Notes: generated by a model not told the origin, from the letters alone. Shown: positions 15,437 to 24,298, counted from the first letter of the stretch. The stretch is DNA of 64,000 nt from Flavobacterium sp. (GCA_016721735.1 JADKHM010000019.1:186001-250000), one strand, 5' to 3'. Numbers and translations: made by a program.

Positions 15437-15683
15437 TGAAAGACAACGAACAAGAAAAACAGGAGTTCCTTTTTGAGAAAATCAATTATAAAATTTTTTG
15501 ATTGGAATTGCGGTGATTGTACTTGGCTTTATTTTGATGTCTGGTGGCGGTAGCGATGATCCCAAAGTATTTAATGAATCCGTCTTTAATTTTCAAAGAA
15601 TTCGTTTGGCCCCGACCCTAGTTTTGATTGGATTTGGGATTACGATTTACTCCATTTTGAAAAACCCTAAGAAAGCTAATTAG
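15436..15683 (+). pseudogene. DUF3098 family membrane protein, one frameshift
   Basis: A small protein that would have 82 residues and two membrane helices. The frame from ATG 15436 reads MKDNEQEKQEFLFEKINYKIF and then meets TGA; the rest (LIGIAVIVLGFILMSGGGSDDP, NFQRIRLAPTLVLIGF) follows in another frame. One missing T in the T6 run at 15494-15499 explains it and restores the family pattern, with the conserved MSGGGSDDP turn between the helices. A homopolymer error is the likely cause. DUF3098 genes commonly sit between ftsX and uppP in Bacteroidota; the function is unknown. Confidence 0.75.
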
Positions 15684-15687
15684 ACGG

Positions 15688-15774
15688 TAAGACTTTAAGA
15701 TTGTTAGATTGTTAGATTCGTTTATCGAATGCTGGTCTTAAAATCTTACAGTCTTATAATCCCAAAATCTCATC
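15688..15774. repeat. Octamer array palindrome between DUF3098 and uppP
   Basis: Forward arm TAAGACTT, TAAGATTG, TTAGATTG, TTAGATTC (15688-15719); reverse arm GTCTTAAA, ATCTTACA, GTCTTATA, ATCCCAAA, ATCTCATC (15735-15774), all in 8-base register. The arms are complementary and would form a long hairpin in the operon transcript directly before the uppP start. Confidence 0.75.
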
Positions 15775-15775
15775 C

Positions 15776-16561
15776 ATGAATACAATTCAATCTATTATTC
15801 TCGCCATCATTGAAGGCATTACTGAATTTTTGCCAGTTTCTTCAACAGGCCATTTGATTCTTGGCAGTACGTTTTTCGGCATCGAGCATGATGAGTTTAC
15901 TAAATTATTTACGATTGTAATTCAACTTGGCGCCATTTTGTCGGTGGTCGTTTTGTATTTCAAACGTTTTTTTCAAACTATAGAATTCTATTTCAAATTG
16001 CTCGCTGCCTTTATTCCAGCGGTAGTTTTGGGATTACTTTTTAGTAAAAAAATTGACGCCTTGTTAGAGAATCCAGTTACCGTTGCGGTTTCGTTATTAT
16101 TAGGTGGGATTGTCTTGCTCAAAGTTGATGATTGGTTTGGCAATTCTGAAAATACAGAAATCACTTATGCAAAAGGAATTAAGATTGGATTTTTTCAATG
16201 TTTAGCGATGATTCCCGGAATTTCGAGAAGTGGCGCGAGCATTGTTGGCGGTATGTCACAAAATCTATCGCGAACTGCGGCTGCAGAATTCTCTTTCTTT
16301 TTGGCTGTTCCGACGATGTTGGGTGCGACCGTTAAGAAATGTTATGATTTTTATAAAGATGGTTATGTCTTGACCAGTGATCAAATCAATTTGTTGGTGA
16401 TTGGTAATGTTGTGGCTTTTATTGTTGCGCTTTTAGCCATCAAAAGTTTTATTGGATTCTTGACCAAACACGGCTTTAAGGCTTTTGGTTATTATCGCAT
16501 TATTGTTGGTGCTGCTTTGCTTTTGATTCATTTCTTCATCCATCCTTTGAGCGTAATTTAA
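15776..16561 (+). CDS. uppP: Undecaprenyl-diphosphatase (UppP/BacA)
   Basis: A 261-residue inner-membrane phosphatase that converts undecaprenyl diphosphate to the monophosphate, regenerating the lipid carrier for peptidoglycan and other polymers. EGITEFLPVSSTGHL (residues 13-27) and the GISRSGAS motif (about 147-154) are the two catalytic loops of the BacA family; both are complete. About eight membrane segments can be counted. The length is normal (260-275). Its TAA overlaps the truB ATG by one base, so the pair is translationally coupled. Confidence 0.95.
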   Translation: MNTIQSIILAIIEGITEFLPVSSTGHLILGSTFFGIEHDEFTKLFTIVIQLGAILSVVVLYFKRFFQTIEFYFKLLAAFIPAVVLGLLFSKKIDALLENPVTVAVSLLLGGIVLLKVDDWFGNSENTEITYAKGIKIGFFQCLAMIPGISRSGASIVGGMSQNLSRTAAAEFSFFLAVPTMLGATVKKCYDFYKDGYVLTSDQINLLVIGNVVAFIVALLAIKSFIGFLTKHGFKAFGYYRIIVGAALLLIHFFIHPLSVI

Positions 16562-17259
16562 TGACAGCAGAAGATTTTCAAAACGGACAAATTTTATTAA
16601 TCGACAAGCCTTTACATTGGACGTCCTTTCAAGCGGTTAATAAGATGAAATGGATTTTGAAAAGTAAATTGGGTTTAAAAAAAATCAAAATTGGTCATGC
16701 CGGCACACTCGATCCTTTAGCTACTGGACTTTTACTTCGTTTGCACTGGAAAATTCACCAAAAGAATTGAAGAATTACAAGGACAAGCCAAAGAATATAC
16801 AGGTACTTTTATATTGGTGCTACGACGCCTTCATATGACTTAGAAACCGAGATTGATGCGACCTTTCCCACTTCACATATAAACGACGGATTAATTCACG
16901 AAACCATAAATCAGTTTCTTGGCGAAATCGATCAAAAACCACCCATTTTTTCCGCCATCAAAAAAGATGGCGTTCGACTGTATGATCATGCGCGAGCCGG
17001 AGAAACGGTAGAAATTGCTTTTCGAAAAACGACCATTCATGAATTTAAAATCACACGAATTGCCCTACCGGAAGTCGATTTTAGAGTGGTTTGCAGCAAA
17101 GGAACTTACATTCGTTCCTTGGCTTTTGATTTTGGAAAAGCGATGAATTCGGGAGCGCATTTAATTGCATTACGGCGCACTAAGATTGGCAACTACAATG
17201 TAGAAAATGCGGTCAATATTACATCTTTTGATGATTCAATTGTTCGCACTGCAACGTAA
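16561..17259 (+). pseudogene. truB: tRNA pseudouridine(55) synthase TruB, two frameshifts
   Basis: The enzyme makes pseudouridine 55 in the T-loop of tRNAs. Frame 1 gives residues to HAGTLDPLATGLLL, which includes the catalytic Asp in GTLDPLATG. One extra C at 16738 then shifts the frame, and one missing T in the run at 16807-16810 shifts it back; corrected, the sequence continues as VCTGKFTKRIEELQGQAK and TFYIGATTPSYDLETEID. KPPIFSAIKKDGVRLYDHAR and YIRSLA, both family motifs, follow intact to a TAA at 17257. The corrected length is 232 residues, normal for flavobacteria. Opposite errors within 72 bases point to poor sequence quality rather than decay. The 3' end overlaps the convergent gene by 41 bases. 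Confidence 0.85.
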
Positions 17260-17842
17260 GTTCAAGGATTTCGTTTTGGGTGCTGACACCCTTGTCGTGC
17301 AAATACCATAATTGCAATTCCGTTTTGGCAGTTTCATCTACCACACCATATTGTTCTTTGTAGCTTTTAATGAGATCTGTGGCACCTTTGGGTCGTGGAC
17401 CCCAACTTCCTAAGACATCTTCTGACTCCTTATCCAAAACAATGACTTTGGGAACACTTTTGGTTCCGTTAGTTAGGAATAGATTCATCAAAGCTTCGTT
17501 TTCGTCGCGGAATGCGATTCGAAGTTCAATATGTTGTGAATAAGAATCCATTTTGTTGAGAATTGGTACTATTTGAGCAGCATCTCCGCACCAACCTTCA
17601 GATAGTACCAACCAAACGTACTTTCTCTTCAAACCCAATAACTTGCGAATATTTTCTTCGGTGATTTCCATTTTTTTATCTAACCGATTCATGCGAACTT
17701 CATTTAGTTCGGAATAATGAAGCAACGCTGGAGATTGTTCATTTCCCGTAACTTTTCCCTGTGCGAGCGCATTGGTGACGATAGATCGATATTGAAGGTA
17801 AGAATGACTATTTAGAAGTCCTTGAGCAACGGCAACTTTCAT
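17219..17842 (-). CDS. Thioredoxin-like family protein
   Basis: A 207-residue cytoplasmic protein without signal peptide. The thioredoxin-like core starts at about residue 65; KYVWLVLSEGWCGDAAQIVP places WCGDAA at 84-89 where the active site of thioredoxin lies, with one cysteine (Cys85) and no second cysteine in the motif. VPKVIVLDKESEDVLGSWGPRP has the cis-proline region of the fold. Proteins of this type are annotated as thioredoxin family; a classical dithiol reductase role is unlikely with one Cys. The gene converges on truB and overlaps it by 41 bases. Upstream are an exact -7 box and a palindrome at an activator position, so it is probably controlled by a Crp/Fnr-type protein. Confidence 0.8.
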   Translation of the reverse strand: MKVAVAQGLLNSHSYLQYRSIVTNALAQGKVTGNEQSPALLHYSELNEVRMNRLDKKMEITEENIRKLLGLKRKYVWLVLSEGWCGDAAQIVPILNKMDSYSQHIELRIAFRDENEALMNLFLTNGTKSVPKVIVLDKESEDVLGSWGPRPKGATDLIKSYKEQYGVVDETAKTELQLWYLHDKGVSTQNEILELTLQCEQLNHQKM

Positions 17843-17861
17843 AATAATTTTATTTAATACA

Positions 17862-17869
17862 CAAATTTA
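17862..17869 (-). promoter_or_regulatory. -7 box of the thioredoxin-like gene
   Basis: On the minus strand TAAATTTG, an exact match to TAnnTTTG, 20 bases before the ATG. No TTG is found at the -33 position, which suits a promoter that depends on an activator. Confidence 0.5.
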
Positions 17870-17888
17870 AGGCTTACTGTGGGATAAA

Positions 17889-17908
17889 TTGGTGACATTC
17901 ATCACCAA
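17889..17908. promoter_or_regulatory. Palindromic operator, Crp/Fnr-like
   Basis: TTGGTGA, six bases, TCACCAA: a perfect 7+7 dyad with flanking A/T symmetry. The layout equals that of Crp-family sites (TGTGA-N6-TCACA type). Its centre lies about 43 bases upstream of the predicted transcription start of the thioredoxin-like gene, near the class II activation position, and about 97 bases upstream of the pyrH start point. Confidence 0.5.
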
Positions 17909-17980
17909 AATCAAATAAATTAGCAACTGAATTTCCATCCTTTTTTTCATTTAGACTATTTCACAAAAAGAGAATATAAC

Positions 17981-17988
17981 TATATTTG
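17981..17988 (+). promoter_or_regulatory. -7 box of pyrH
   Basis: TATATTTG, an exact TAnnTTTG, 23 bases before the pyrH ATG. No clear -33 TTG. Confidence 0.55.
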
Positions 17989-18011
17989 CACAACTCAATA
18001 AAAACAAAGTA

Positions 18012-18719
18012 ATGAAATACAAAAGAATTCTTCTAAAATTAAGCGGTGAAGCATTGATGGGCAACCGACAATATGGAATTGACCCAGCACGTTTAGCTGA
18101 ATATGCTGAAGAAATAAAACAAATTCATGACAAAGGTGTTGAAATTGCCATTGTGATTGGAGGCGGTAATATTTTTAGAGGAGTTTCTGGTGCGAGCAAC
18201 GGCATGGATCGTGTTCAAGGTGATTATATGGGAATGTTGGCAACTGTCATCAATGGGATGGCACTTCAAGGCGCTTTAGAAGATCACGGCATGTTGACAC
18301 GTTTGCAAACCGCATTAAAAATTGAAGCGATTGCAGAACCTTATATCAAGAGAAGAGCGGTTCGTCACTTAGAAAAAGGGCGGATTGTTATTTTCGGAGC
18401 AGGAACGGGAAATCCTTATTTCACCACTGATACAGCTGCTGTTTTAAGAGGTGTTGAAATTCATGCTGATGTTATTTTGAAAGGAACAAGAGTGGACGGG
18501 ATTTATACTTCCGATCCGGAAAAAGATCCGAATGCGACCAAGTTTGATTTTATTTCATTTGATGATGTAATCAAAAAAGGATTGAATGTAATGGACACGA
18601 CGGCTTTTACCTTAAGTCAAGAAAACCAATTACCAATCCTTGTTTTTGATATGAATAAAAGAGGTAATCTATTGAAGATTTGTGAAGGAGAAACCGTTGG
18701 AACTGTAGTTAATGTGTAA
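18012..18719 (+). CDS. pyrH: UMP kinase
   Basis: A 235-residue cytoplasmic enzyme of the amino-acid-kinase fold that phosphorylates UMP to UDP in pyrimidine synthesis. LKLSGEALMG (residues 8-17) and VIGGGNIFRG (about 49-58) are the phosphate-binding motifs; GTGNPYFTTDTAA (about 136-148) binds UMP and the nucleotide, and KGTRVDGIYTSDP (about 157-170) is the second family signature. The length is standard. It is followed by frr after a gap filled by an octamer palindrome; pyrH-frr is a widely conserved order. Confidence 0.97.
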   Translation: MKYKRILLKLSGEALMGNRQYGIDPARLAEYAEEIKQIHDKGVEIAIVIGGGNIFRGVSGASNGMDRVQGDYMGMLATVINGMALQGALEDHGMLTRLQTALKIEAIAEPYIKRRAVRHLEKGRIVIFGAGTGNPYFTTDTAAVLRGVEIHADVILKGTRVDGIYTSDPEKDPNATKFDFISFDDVIKKGLNVMDTTAFTLSQENQLPILVFDMNKRGNLLKICEGETVGTVVNV

Positions 18720-18726
18720 TAGATCG

Positions 18727-18815
18727 TAAGACGGTAAGATTACAAGACGATAAGATACTTTACGAAAATCTTAAAGTCTCAAAATCTTAAAGTCTCACAG
18801 TCTCAAAATCCAAAA
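18727..18815. repeat. Octamer array palindrome between pyrH and frr
   Basis: Forward arm TAAGACGG, TAAGATTA, CAAGACGA, TAAGATAC (18727-18758); reverse arm ATCTTAAA, GTCTCAAA, ATCTTAAA, GTCTCACA, GTCTCAAA, ATCCAAAA (18768-18815), all in 8-base register. The unit is the same as in the ftsX-uppP gaps 3 kb away. It ends 1 base before the frr ATG. Confidence 0.75.
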
Positions 18816-18816
18816 T

Positions 18817-19380
18817 ATGACTGAAGAAATTGAATTTATTATAGACAGCACCAAAGAATCTATGAATGGTTCGATAGCACATTTAGAAAAATCGTTTTTG
18901 AATATTCGTGCTGGGAAAGCTTCACCAGCCATGTTAGGAAGTGTGTTTGTAGATTATTACGGATCACAAACCCCATTAGCGCAAATTGCCAACTTGAATG
19001 TTCCAGACGCGAGAACAATCACCATTCAGCCTTATGAAAAAAGCATGTTGCAACCGATTGAAAAAGCAATCATGGTGGCTAACATTGGTTTCAACCCCAT
19101 GAATAATGGTGATGTGATCATTATTTCTGTACCGCCACTGACCGAAGAGCGCCGCCGAGATTTGACCAAACAAGCTAAAGCGGAAGCAGAAGACGCCAAA
19201 ATTGGTGTTAGAAATGCAAGAAAAGATGCCAATACAGACATCAAAAAATTAGAAAAAGAAGGAACATCGGAGGATATTTGTAAAACAGCAGAAGACGAAG
19301 TTCAAAATCTGACGAATGCTTTCATCAAAAAAATTGATGATATTTTAGCTCACAAAGAAGCTGAAATTATGAAAGTGTAA
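18817..19380 (+). CDS. frr: Ribosome recycling factor
   Basis: A 187-residue cytoplasmic protein that, with EF-G, splits the post-termination ribosome. LEKSFLNIRAGKASPAML, then ANLNVPDARTITIQPYEKS, IGFNPMNNGDVIIISVPPLTEERR (in two parts) and a long helical end with KKIDDILAHKEAEIMKV follow the RRF pattern throughout: a three-helix bundle plus a small beta domain at about 31-105. The length is usual. It is the last gene of the pyrH-frr pair and is followed by a terminator. Confidence 0.97.
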   Translation: MTEEIEFIIDSTKESMNGSIAHLEKSFLNIRAGKASPAMLGSVFVDYYGSQTPLAQIANLNVPDARTITIQPYEKSMLQPIEKAIMVANIGFNPMNNGDVIIISVPPLTEERRRDLTKQAKAEAEDAKIGVRNARKDANTDIKKLEKEGTSEDICKTAEDEVQNLTNAFIKKIDDILAHKEAEIMKV

Positions 19381-19401
19381 TTCGATGAAATAATAATAAA
19401 G

Positions 19402-19440
19402 AATCCGTCTCGTTTTCGTAACAAGGCGGATTTTTATTTT
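19402..19440 (+). terminator. Terminator after frr
   Basis: AATCCGTCT pairs with AGGCGGATT (one G-U pair) around a 13-base loop, followed by TTTTATTTT. Confidence 0.75.
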
Positions 19441-19443
19441 ACT

Positions 19444-19451
19444 TACCTTTA
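19444..19451 (+). promoter_or_regulatory. -7 box of the DUF5686 gene
   Basis: TACCTTTA, one mismatch from TAnnTTTG, 30 bases before the ATG at 19482 and directly behind the frr terminator. Confidence 0.35.
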
Positions 19452-19481
19452 GCCTTCTAATGAATTTTGTAATTCAAACGA

Positions 19482-21977
19482 ATGAAAAAATGTTATCTTC
19501 TCCTCTTGTTTTGCTCACTTGTGTCGCAAGCACAGTATCAATTTACGGGAATTATTAGAGATAACAATTCGAAAAATTCGTTACCATTTGCTACAATCAA
19601 AACGAATTCTGGAATCCAAACAATCAGTGATTTAGATGGCAAATTCACACTCGCTGCCACAACACCTTCCTTATCGTTAGCAGTCTCCTATATCGGCTAT
19701 ACTTCTACAGAAATCTTGTTAGAAAATAATGCAAAGTTCTATACTATTGGACTCAATCTACAGACGGGTGAACTGAAGGAAGTTATGTTGTCAAGCAATA
19801 CCAAAGGGCTAGATATCATTCGAAAAGTCATCGCACGAAAGCCACAAAATGACCCGCAGAAAAAACTACAAACTTTCGAATTCAAAGCCTATAACAGACT
19901 AATTATTACTGCCAGTCCCGATTCTATTGATGGCAGCATTGATAGCATTTTTGTCAAAAAAGCCATTAAAGGGAAACACGTTAAAATCGATTCTTCGGAA
20001 TATAAATTCAAAAAAATCATCTCCAAACAACATTTGTTTCAAACCGAACGCGTTTCGCAATTTCAGTATAGAGGAAAAGAATTGAAGGAAACCATCATAG
20101 GAACAAAAATGGCTGGATTCAAGCAGCCTATTTATGAGATTTTGTCTGTCAATTTACAGTCGTTTTCCGTTTACGACAATCAATACGAATTATTTGAAAC
20201 GCGGTATAAAAGTCCAATTTCAAACTCTTCTTTCCAAGAATATCGATTCAAGCTCTTGGATAGCACATCCATTCAGGACAGAAAATCCTACTTGATTTAT
20301 TTTAAAAATAAAAAGAAAAGTAATGCCGCAGGATTAGAAGGCGTGCTTTACGTTGATGCCGATAATTTTGCCATCTGCAAAGCAATCATGCGGATCAAGG
20401 GACTTTTAGACGTCAGCGGGACGCACGAATTTAGTTTTTCCCCAGAAGAGCATTTGTGGTTTCCTACCCAAAAAATGTTCAAGATTGCAAAAGGAAAAAA
20501 CAACTACGACATACGAATCCTAGGAGAAACCTTAGCATTTGATTCTGGTGAAAGCGATAGCAATTCAAGAAAGAAAGGTGCTTCTGACTTTACCTATTTG
20601 ATTTCTGAAACGCGCTTGTTTGATGTGAAATACAACAATCCGGTCGACATCAAAAACCCTTTCCAATATATGGAAGTGCAAAAAGGTGCGGAGCGTCAAG
20701 ACGAAGCATTCTGGAATCGTTATCGAAGCGACACCTTAGATTTGCGCAGCCAAAGAACCTATTTTGCTTTAGATAGTGTTGCGACGAAAAACAAAATCGA
20801 AAAGAGACTTTTTCAAGGTCGAAAGATACTTAATGGTTATGTGCCATTTGGATATTTCGACATGGACTTAAGGTATTTGATTAGTTTCAACAATTATGAA
20901 GGATTTCGCTTCGGACTAGGAGGAAAAACAAGCGATCTTTTTTCAAAGGTTTTCCGAATTGACGGCTACACCGCATATGGGCTAAAAGACGCACAATACA
21001 AATACAACCTTGGTTTATCGACACGAATTGACGCGCATTCAAATTCGTGGATTGGCGCCTCCTACACCGACGACATTCGCGAAATTGCAAGTAGCACTTT
21101 TGCCATTGACAAGAGAAACTTCAAATTGTATGATCCGCGACCTATCAATTTAAAAACCTTCTACGATTACCAAAGTTGGCGTTTGTATTTTGAAACCAAA
21201 CTACTTCCAAAAACAGAGAGCATTTGGCAAATAATGCAGACCAAAGTAGACCCGTTGTTTGATTATCGCTACAATCTTGGAGCTAAATCATATGAAAAAT
21301 ATACCATGACAACGGGGCAGTTTTCTCTGCAATGGAACCCATTTAGTGATTATTTACAAACCGAAGATGGTCGATTTGAAGTTAAAAAGCGCTTTCCGAA
21401 ATTTACATTTCAATATACGCAGACCATTCCGCAATTTCTTGAAAATGATTTCAGTTTTAGAAAAATCGACTTCCGAGTAGAGTACGAAAAAAACTATCTA
21501 AACGGTCAAAAAACTGCAGTTTTATTGGAGAGCGGTAGTGCTATTGGAGACATTCCATTAACTCATTTATACAACACTTCTCCTAACAACTTGACCAATG
21601 AAAAACTGATTGAACGTATTACGATAGCAGGGAAAAACAGTTTTGAAACTATGTTTTTTAACGAATTTTTCTCGAGTGAATTTGCGATGATTCACATCAA
21701 ACACGGATTCAAAAGAGTTGAAATTTTTAGAAAAGTAAAACCAGCGTTCGTTCTAGTGACGCGAGCGGCTTGGGGAAACATGAAAAATCGTGAACGGCAC
21801 GTTGGACTGGATTTTAACACCTTAGAAAAAGGTTATTACGAATCTGGATTTGAATTGAATCAGATTTATAGCGGATTTGGGTTAACTGCCTTTTACCGCT
21901 ATGGACCATATCAATTGGCAAAAATAGAGGACAATCTCGCGATTAAGCTATCTTTTATTTTAAATCTAGGGTTTTAA
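19482..21977 (+). CDS. DUF5686 family outer-membrane protein with carboxypeptidase-regulatory-like domain
   Basis: An 831-residue exported protein. Signal peptide 1-17 (SQAQ), then a CarboxypepD_reg-like domain at about 18-105 (FTGIIRDNNSKNSLPFATIK, SDLDGKFTL, VSYIGYTSTEILL). The remainder contains LDIIRKVIARKPQNDPQKKL and long amphipathic beta strands, with a terminal phenylalanine (ILNLGF) as in outer-membrane barrels. This is the usual form of the DUF5686 proteins of Bacteroidota, whose role is unknown; assembly or transport at the outer membrane is likely. The last 12 bases overlap the convergent antiporter gene. Confidence 0.82.
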   Translation: MKKCYLLLLFCSLVSQAQYQFTGIIRDNNSKNSLPFATIKTNSGIQTISDLDGKFTLAATTPSLSLAVSYIGYTSTEILLENNAKFYTIGLNLQTGELKEVMLSSNTKGLDIIRKVIARKPQNDPQKKLQTFEFKAYNRLIITASPDSIDGSIDSIFVKKAIKGKHVKIDSSEYKFKKIISKQHLFQTERVSQFQYRGKELKETIIGTKMAGFKQPIYEILSVNLQSFSVYDNQYELFETRYKSPISNSSFQEYRFKLLDSTSIQDRKSYLIYFKNKKKSNAAGLEGVLYVDADNFAICKAIMRIKGLLDVSGTHEFSFSPEEHLWFPTQKMFKIAKGKNNYDIRILGETLAFDSGESDSNSRKKGASDFTYLISETRLFDVKYNNPVDIKNPFQYMEVQKGAERQDEAFWNRYRSDTLDLRSQRTYFALDSVATKNKIEKRLFQGRKILNGYVPFGYFDMDLRYLISFNNYEGFRFGLGGKTSDLFSKVFRIDGYTAYGLKDAQYKYNLGLSTRIDAHSNSWIGASYTDDIREIASSTFAIDKRNFKLYDPRPINLKTFYDYQSWRLYFETKLLPKTESIWQIMQTKVDPLFDYRYNLGAKSYEKYTMTTGQFSLQWNPFSDYLQTEDGRFEVKKRFPKFTFQYTQTIPQFLENDFSFRKIDFRVEYEKNYLNGQKTAVLLESGSAIGDIPLTHLYNTSPNNLTNEKLIERITIAGKNSFETMFFNEFFSSEFAMIHIKHGFKRVEIFRKVKPAFVLVTRAAWGNMKNRERHVGLDFNTLEKGYYESGFELNQIYSGFGLTAFYRYGPYQLAKIEDNLAIKLSFILNLGF

Positions 21978-24239
21978 GATCAGCACCGAAGGCACGTGAC
22001 TCAACCACAAACTTTGAGAGTCAACTAGTTTCTTCCAACTTTCTAAACTGATGATCATCAAATCTTGTTTCGAAAGGAATTCCTTTTTCATGATGCGTTC
22101 TTGCAATACGGTGATGTTATCAGGATACTTGTCTTCCAAAGAATGAATGGCACTTCCCATCACGAAATTATTCTTAACCAAGTTATTGCTATCTAAAAGC
22201 GAAATGTTGGAATCACTGTTGTAAATCAACTTTTGAAAATAATCGATTAAGAATGCGTCTTCTGAGGAAAAAATAGGCACAAACACATTCTTAACTTCGT
22301 GCAAATCTTTATCAATCAAAACACCCAATGGCATCTTACTCTTAGAAATGATTTGACGGGTTCTTTCATCAAAAGGAGAGTTTTCAAAGAGCCCTTCTTT
22401 ACCAGTAAATTTGTCAATCAAACGATCCGGATTGATGATTCGCGTGGTAAAACCAAGAACTTTTCCTAATAAAGTCCCTTCAAAAATAGACTTCCCTAAT
22501 CCAACCAATAGCAAGTCGTAATCTCCTTGATTGGCGATATCTGAAATGTCCGTTTCGATGTCTACTGTCGCTTTAAAAATGGTCGTGATTTCTTGCTTTA
22601 GCATTTTAGATTCTTCCAGGATAGGCGTAAAACGCTTCTTCTCTTGCTCTTCTAAATTGTAGGAATGCATTTCGTCGCTTAAAGACAAATGCATCGCGGT
22701 GATGCTAGAAGTATCTTGCTGTTTGGACACAAAGCTGTTTGCCAATCGCAATAACGACCTGCCCTTTTCGTTGTTTCCAAAGGAAATAAGAATCTTGTAT
22801 TTATTTCCATCATGTTCAATTTCATCCGGTATAAATATGTCTTTGGTTTTAAAAACGTAATTGATTAAGTCGAGTGCCGGGCCAGTCATAAAGGTAGTTA
22901 CCAATGCCATAATGACCATCATGGTAAAAATTTCCGAAGTCAAAACACCCAAATCATAACCGATATTCAATACGACCAATTCCATCAAACCTCTCGTATT
23001 CATCAAGGCGCCAATGGTGAAGCTTTCTTCCCAGTTTTGACCCACAAATTTGGCTGCCAATGCACTTCCGAGAAACTTTCCGGCAACCGCAACTAGGACA
23101 ATCCAGCCCGTAATCTCCCATAAATAGGAATCATTGATCAAGCCAATTTCCGTTCGTAAACCTGTGAATACAAAAAACAGTGGCAACAATAAAATAACAG
23201 AAACATCTTCAACTTTTCCTATAAAAATAGCTCTGAATTTTGCGATATCTGGCATAATAGCACCTGTCATAAAAGCGCCGAAAAGGGCATGAATGCCGAT
23301 AATTTCAGTTACGTAAGAAGATAAAATTAAAGTTAAAAAGAAAATCGCAACGACTGGTTTATTTAATTTGTTCTTTGTGCTGTATAAATCCCCAATTCTT
23401 TTCAAAAATGGTTTGACCACAAAGATCATTGCCATGACATAGGCGAATGCAAGTCCAATGATATATAATGAACTCACAAATGACCCCGCTTTTACAATGG
23501 CAATAACTGCGGCTAAAATGCACCACGCAGTAATGTCGTCTGTTGCGGCGCAAGTGATGACGATGGTTCCAATTTTGGTTTTGTGAATGCCTCTTTCCTG
23601 AACGATTCGAGCCAAAACAGGAAAGGCAGTGATACTCATCGCAATTCCCATAAATAGACTAAAAGACAAAAACTCTACACCAATAGGTGCAAACCGATGG
23701 TAGATAAAATAAGCCAATCCAACGCCAAGCGAAAAAGGAATGATGATACTTGCGTGACTGATCACAAGCGCTTCATTGGCTTTGTTTTTTAGCACTTTTA
23801 GATCGAGTTCCATCCCGATGACAAACATAAAAAGTATCAAACCAATTTGACTTAGAAATTGCAAATTGCCTAATGATGCTACCGGAAATAATGCGTGTGA
23901 AAACTCAGGAAAATACATTCCGAGTAAAGAAGGTCCAAGTACAATTCCAGCGATGATTTCACCTATCACTGTCGGTTGCCCTATTTTTCGAAACATCCAA
24001 CCAAAAAACCGAGCGACAATGATGATGGTAATTATTTGGGCTAGAAGAATGGCAAGAGGATGCTTGACATTATGCACTAGAGAAGCCAAAAATTCGGTCC
24101 ATTGTGTTTTTCTTGAACTGACAGCAACTACATTTCTTCCGATTTCCAAAAACTTCCCTTGCGAAAGAATCCAATAAATCAAAGCGGAAAAACCTCCGGT
24201 AACAATGACGTAAAAAATAGAATTCTTGAAATTCCTCAT
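21966..24239 (-). CDS. Cation:proton antiporter (CPA2/Kef type)
   Basis: A 757-residue inner-membrane protein. An N-terminal helix is followed by the Na+/H+ exchanger domain at about 60-450 with some 12 helices; GQPTVIGEIIAGIVLGPSLLG opens it, and ACAATDDITAWCILAA carries the paired acidic residues of the CPA2 family. The C-terminal 300 residues are soluble, with a likely universal-stress-like fold (HLSLSDEMHSYNLEEQEKK, DYDLLLVGLGKSIFEG). Such proteins exchange Na+ or K+ for protons; the ion is not predictable. An earlier TTG at 24293 would lengthen the protein, but an exact -7 box overlaps it, so ATG 24239 is the start. Confidence 0.88.
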   Translation of the reverse strand: MRNFKNSIFYVIVTGGFSALIYWILSQGKFLEIGRNVVAVSSRKTQWTEFLASLVHNVKHPLAILLAQIITIIIVARFFGWMFRKIGQPTVIGEIIAGIVLGPSLLGMYFPEFSHALFPVASLGNLQFLSQIGLILFMFVIGMELDLKVLKNKANEALVISHASIIIPFSLGVGLAYFIYHRFAPIGVEFLSFSLFMGIAMSITAFPVLARIVQERGIHKTKIGTIVITCAATDDITAWCILAAVIAIVKAGSFVSSLYIIGLAFAYVMAMIFVVKPFLKRIGDLYSTKNKLNKPVVAIFFLTLILSSYVTEIIGIHALFGAFMTGAIMPDIAKFRAIFIGKVEDVSVILLLPLFFVFTGLRTEIGLINDSYLWEITGWIVLVAVAGKFLGSALAAKFVGQNWEESFTIGALMNTRGLMELVVLNIGYDLGVLTSEIFTMMVIMALVTTFMTGPALDLINYVFKTKDIFIPDEIEHDGNKYKILISFGNNEKGRSLLRLANSFVSKQQDTSSITAMHLSLSDEMHSYNLEEQEKKRFTPILEESKMLKQEITTIFKATVDIETDISDIANQGDYDLLLVGLGKSIFEGTLLGKVLGFTTRIINPDRLIDKFTGKEGLFENSPFDERTRQIISKSKMPLGVLIDKDLHEVKNVFVPIFSSEDAFLIDYFQKLIYNSDSNISLLDSNNLVKNNFVMGSAIHSLEDKYPDNITVLQERIMKKEFLSKQDLMIISLESWKKLVDSQSLWLSHVPSVLILKP

Positions 24240-24290
24240 AGCGTTTTCGTTTCTTATTGACTTTGTTTTGCCGTCGGATTGATTTGAACC

Positions 24291-24298
24291 CAAATATA
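24291..24298 (-). promoter_or_regulatory. -7 box of the antiporter gene
   Basis: On the minus strand TATATTTG, exact. Transcription would start near 24284, leaving about 45 bases before the ATG at 24239 and ruling out the TTG at 24293. Confidence 0.6.

Noticed and set aside
16737..16811. Programmed frameshifting in truB
   Set aside because: The two shifts are opposite and one is in a T-run, no slippery heptamer with a downstream structure is seen, and neighbouring genes show similar errors.
24240..24293. Longer N-terminus of the antiporter from TTG at 24293
   Set aside because: An exact -7 box overlaps this codon, so transcription must start after it; ATG at 24239 begins a normal N-terminus.
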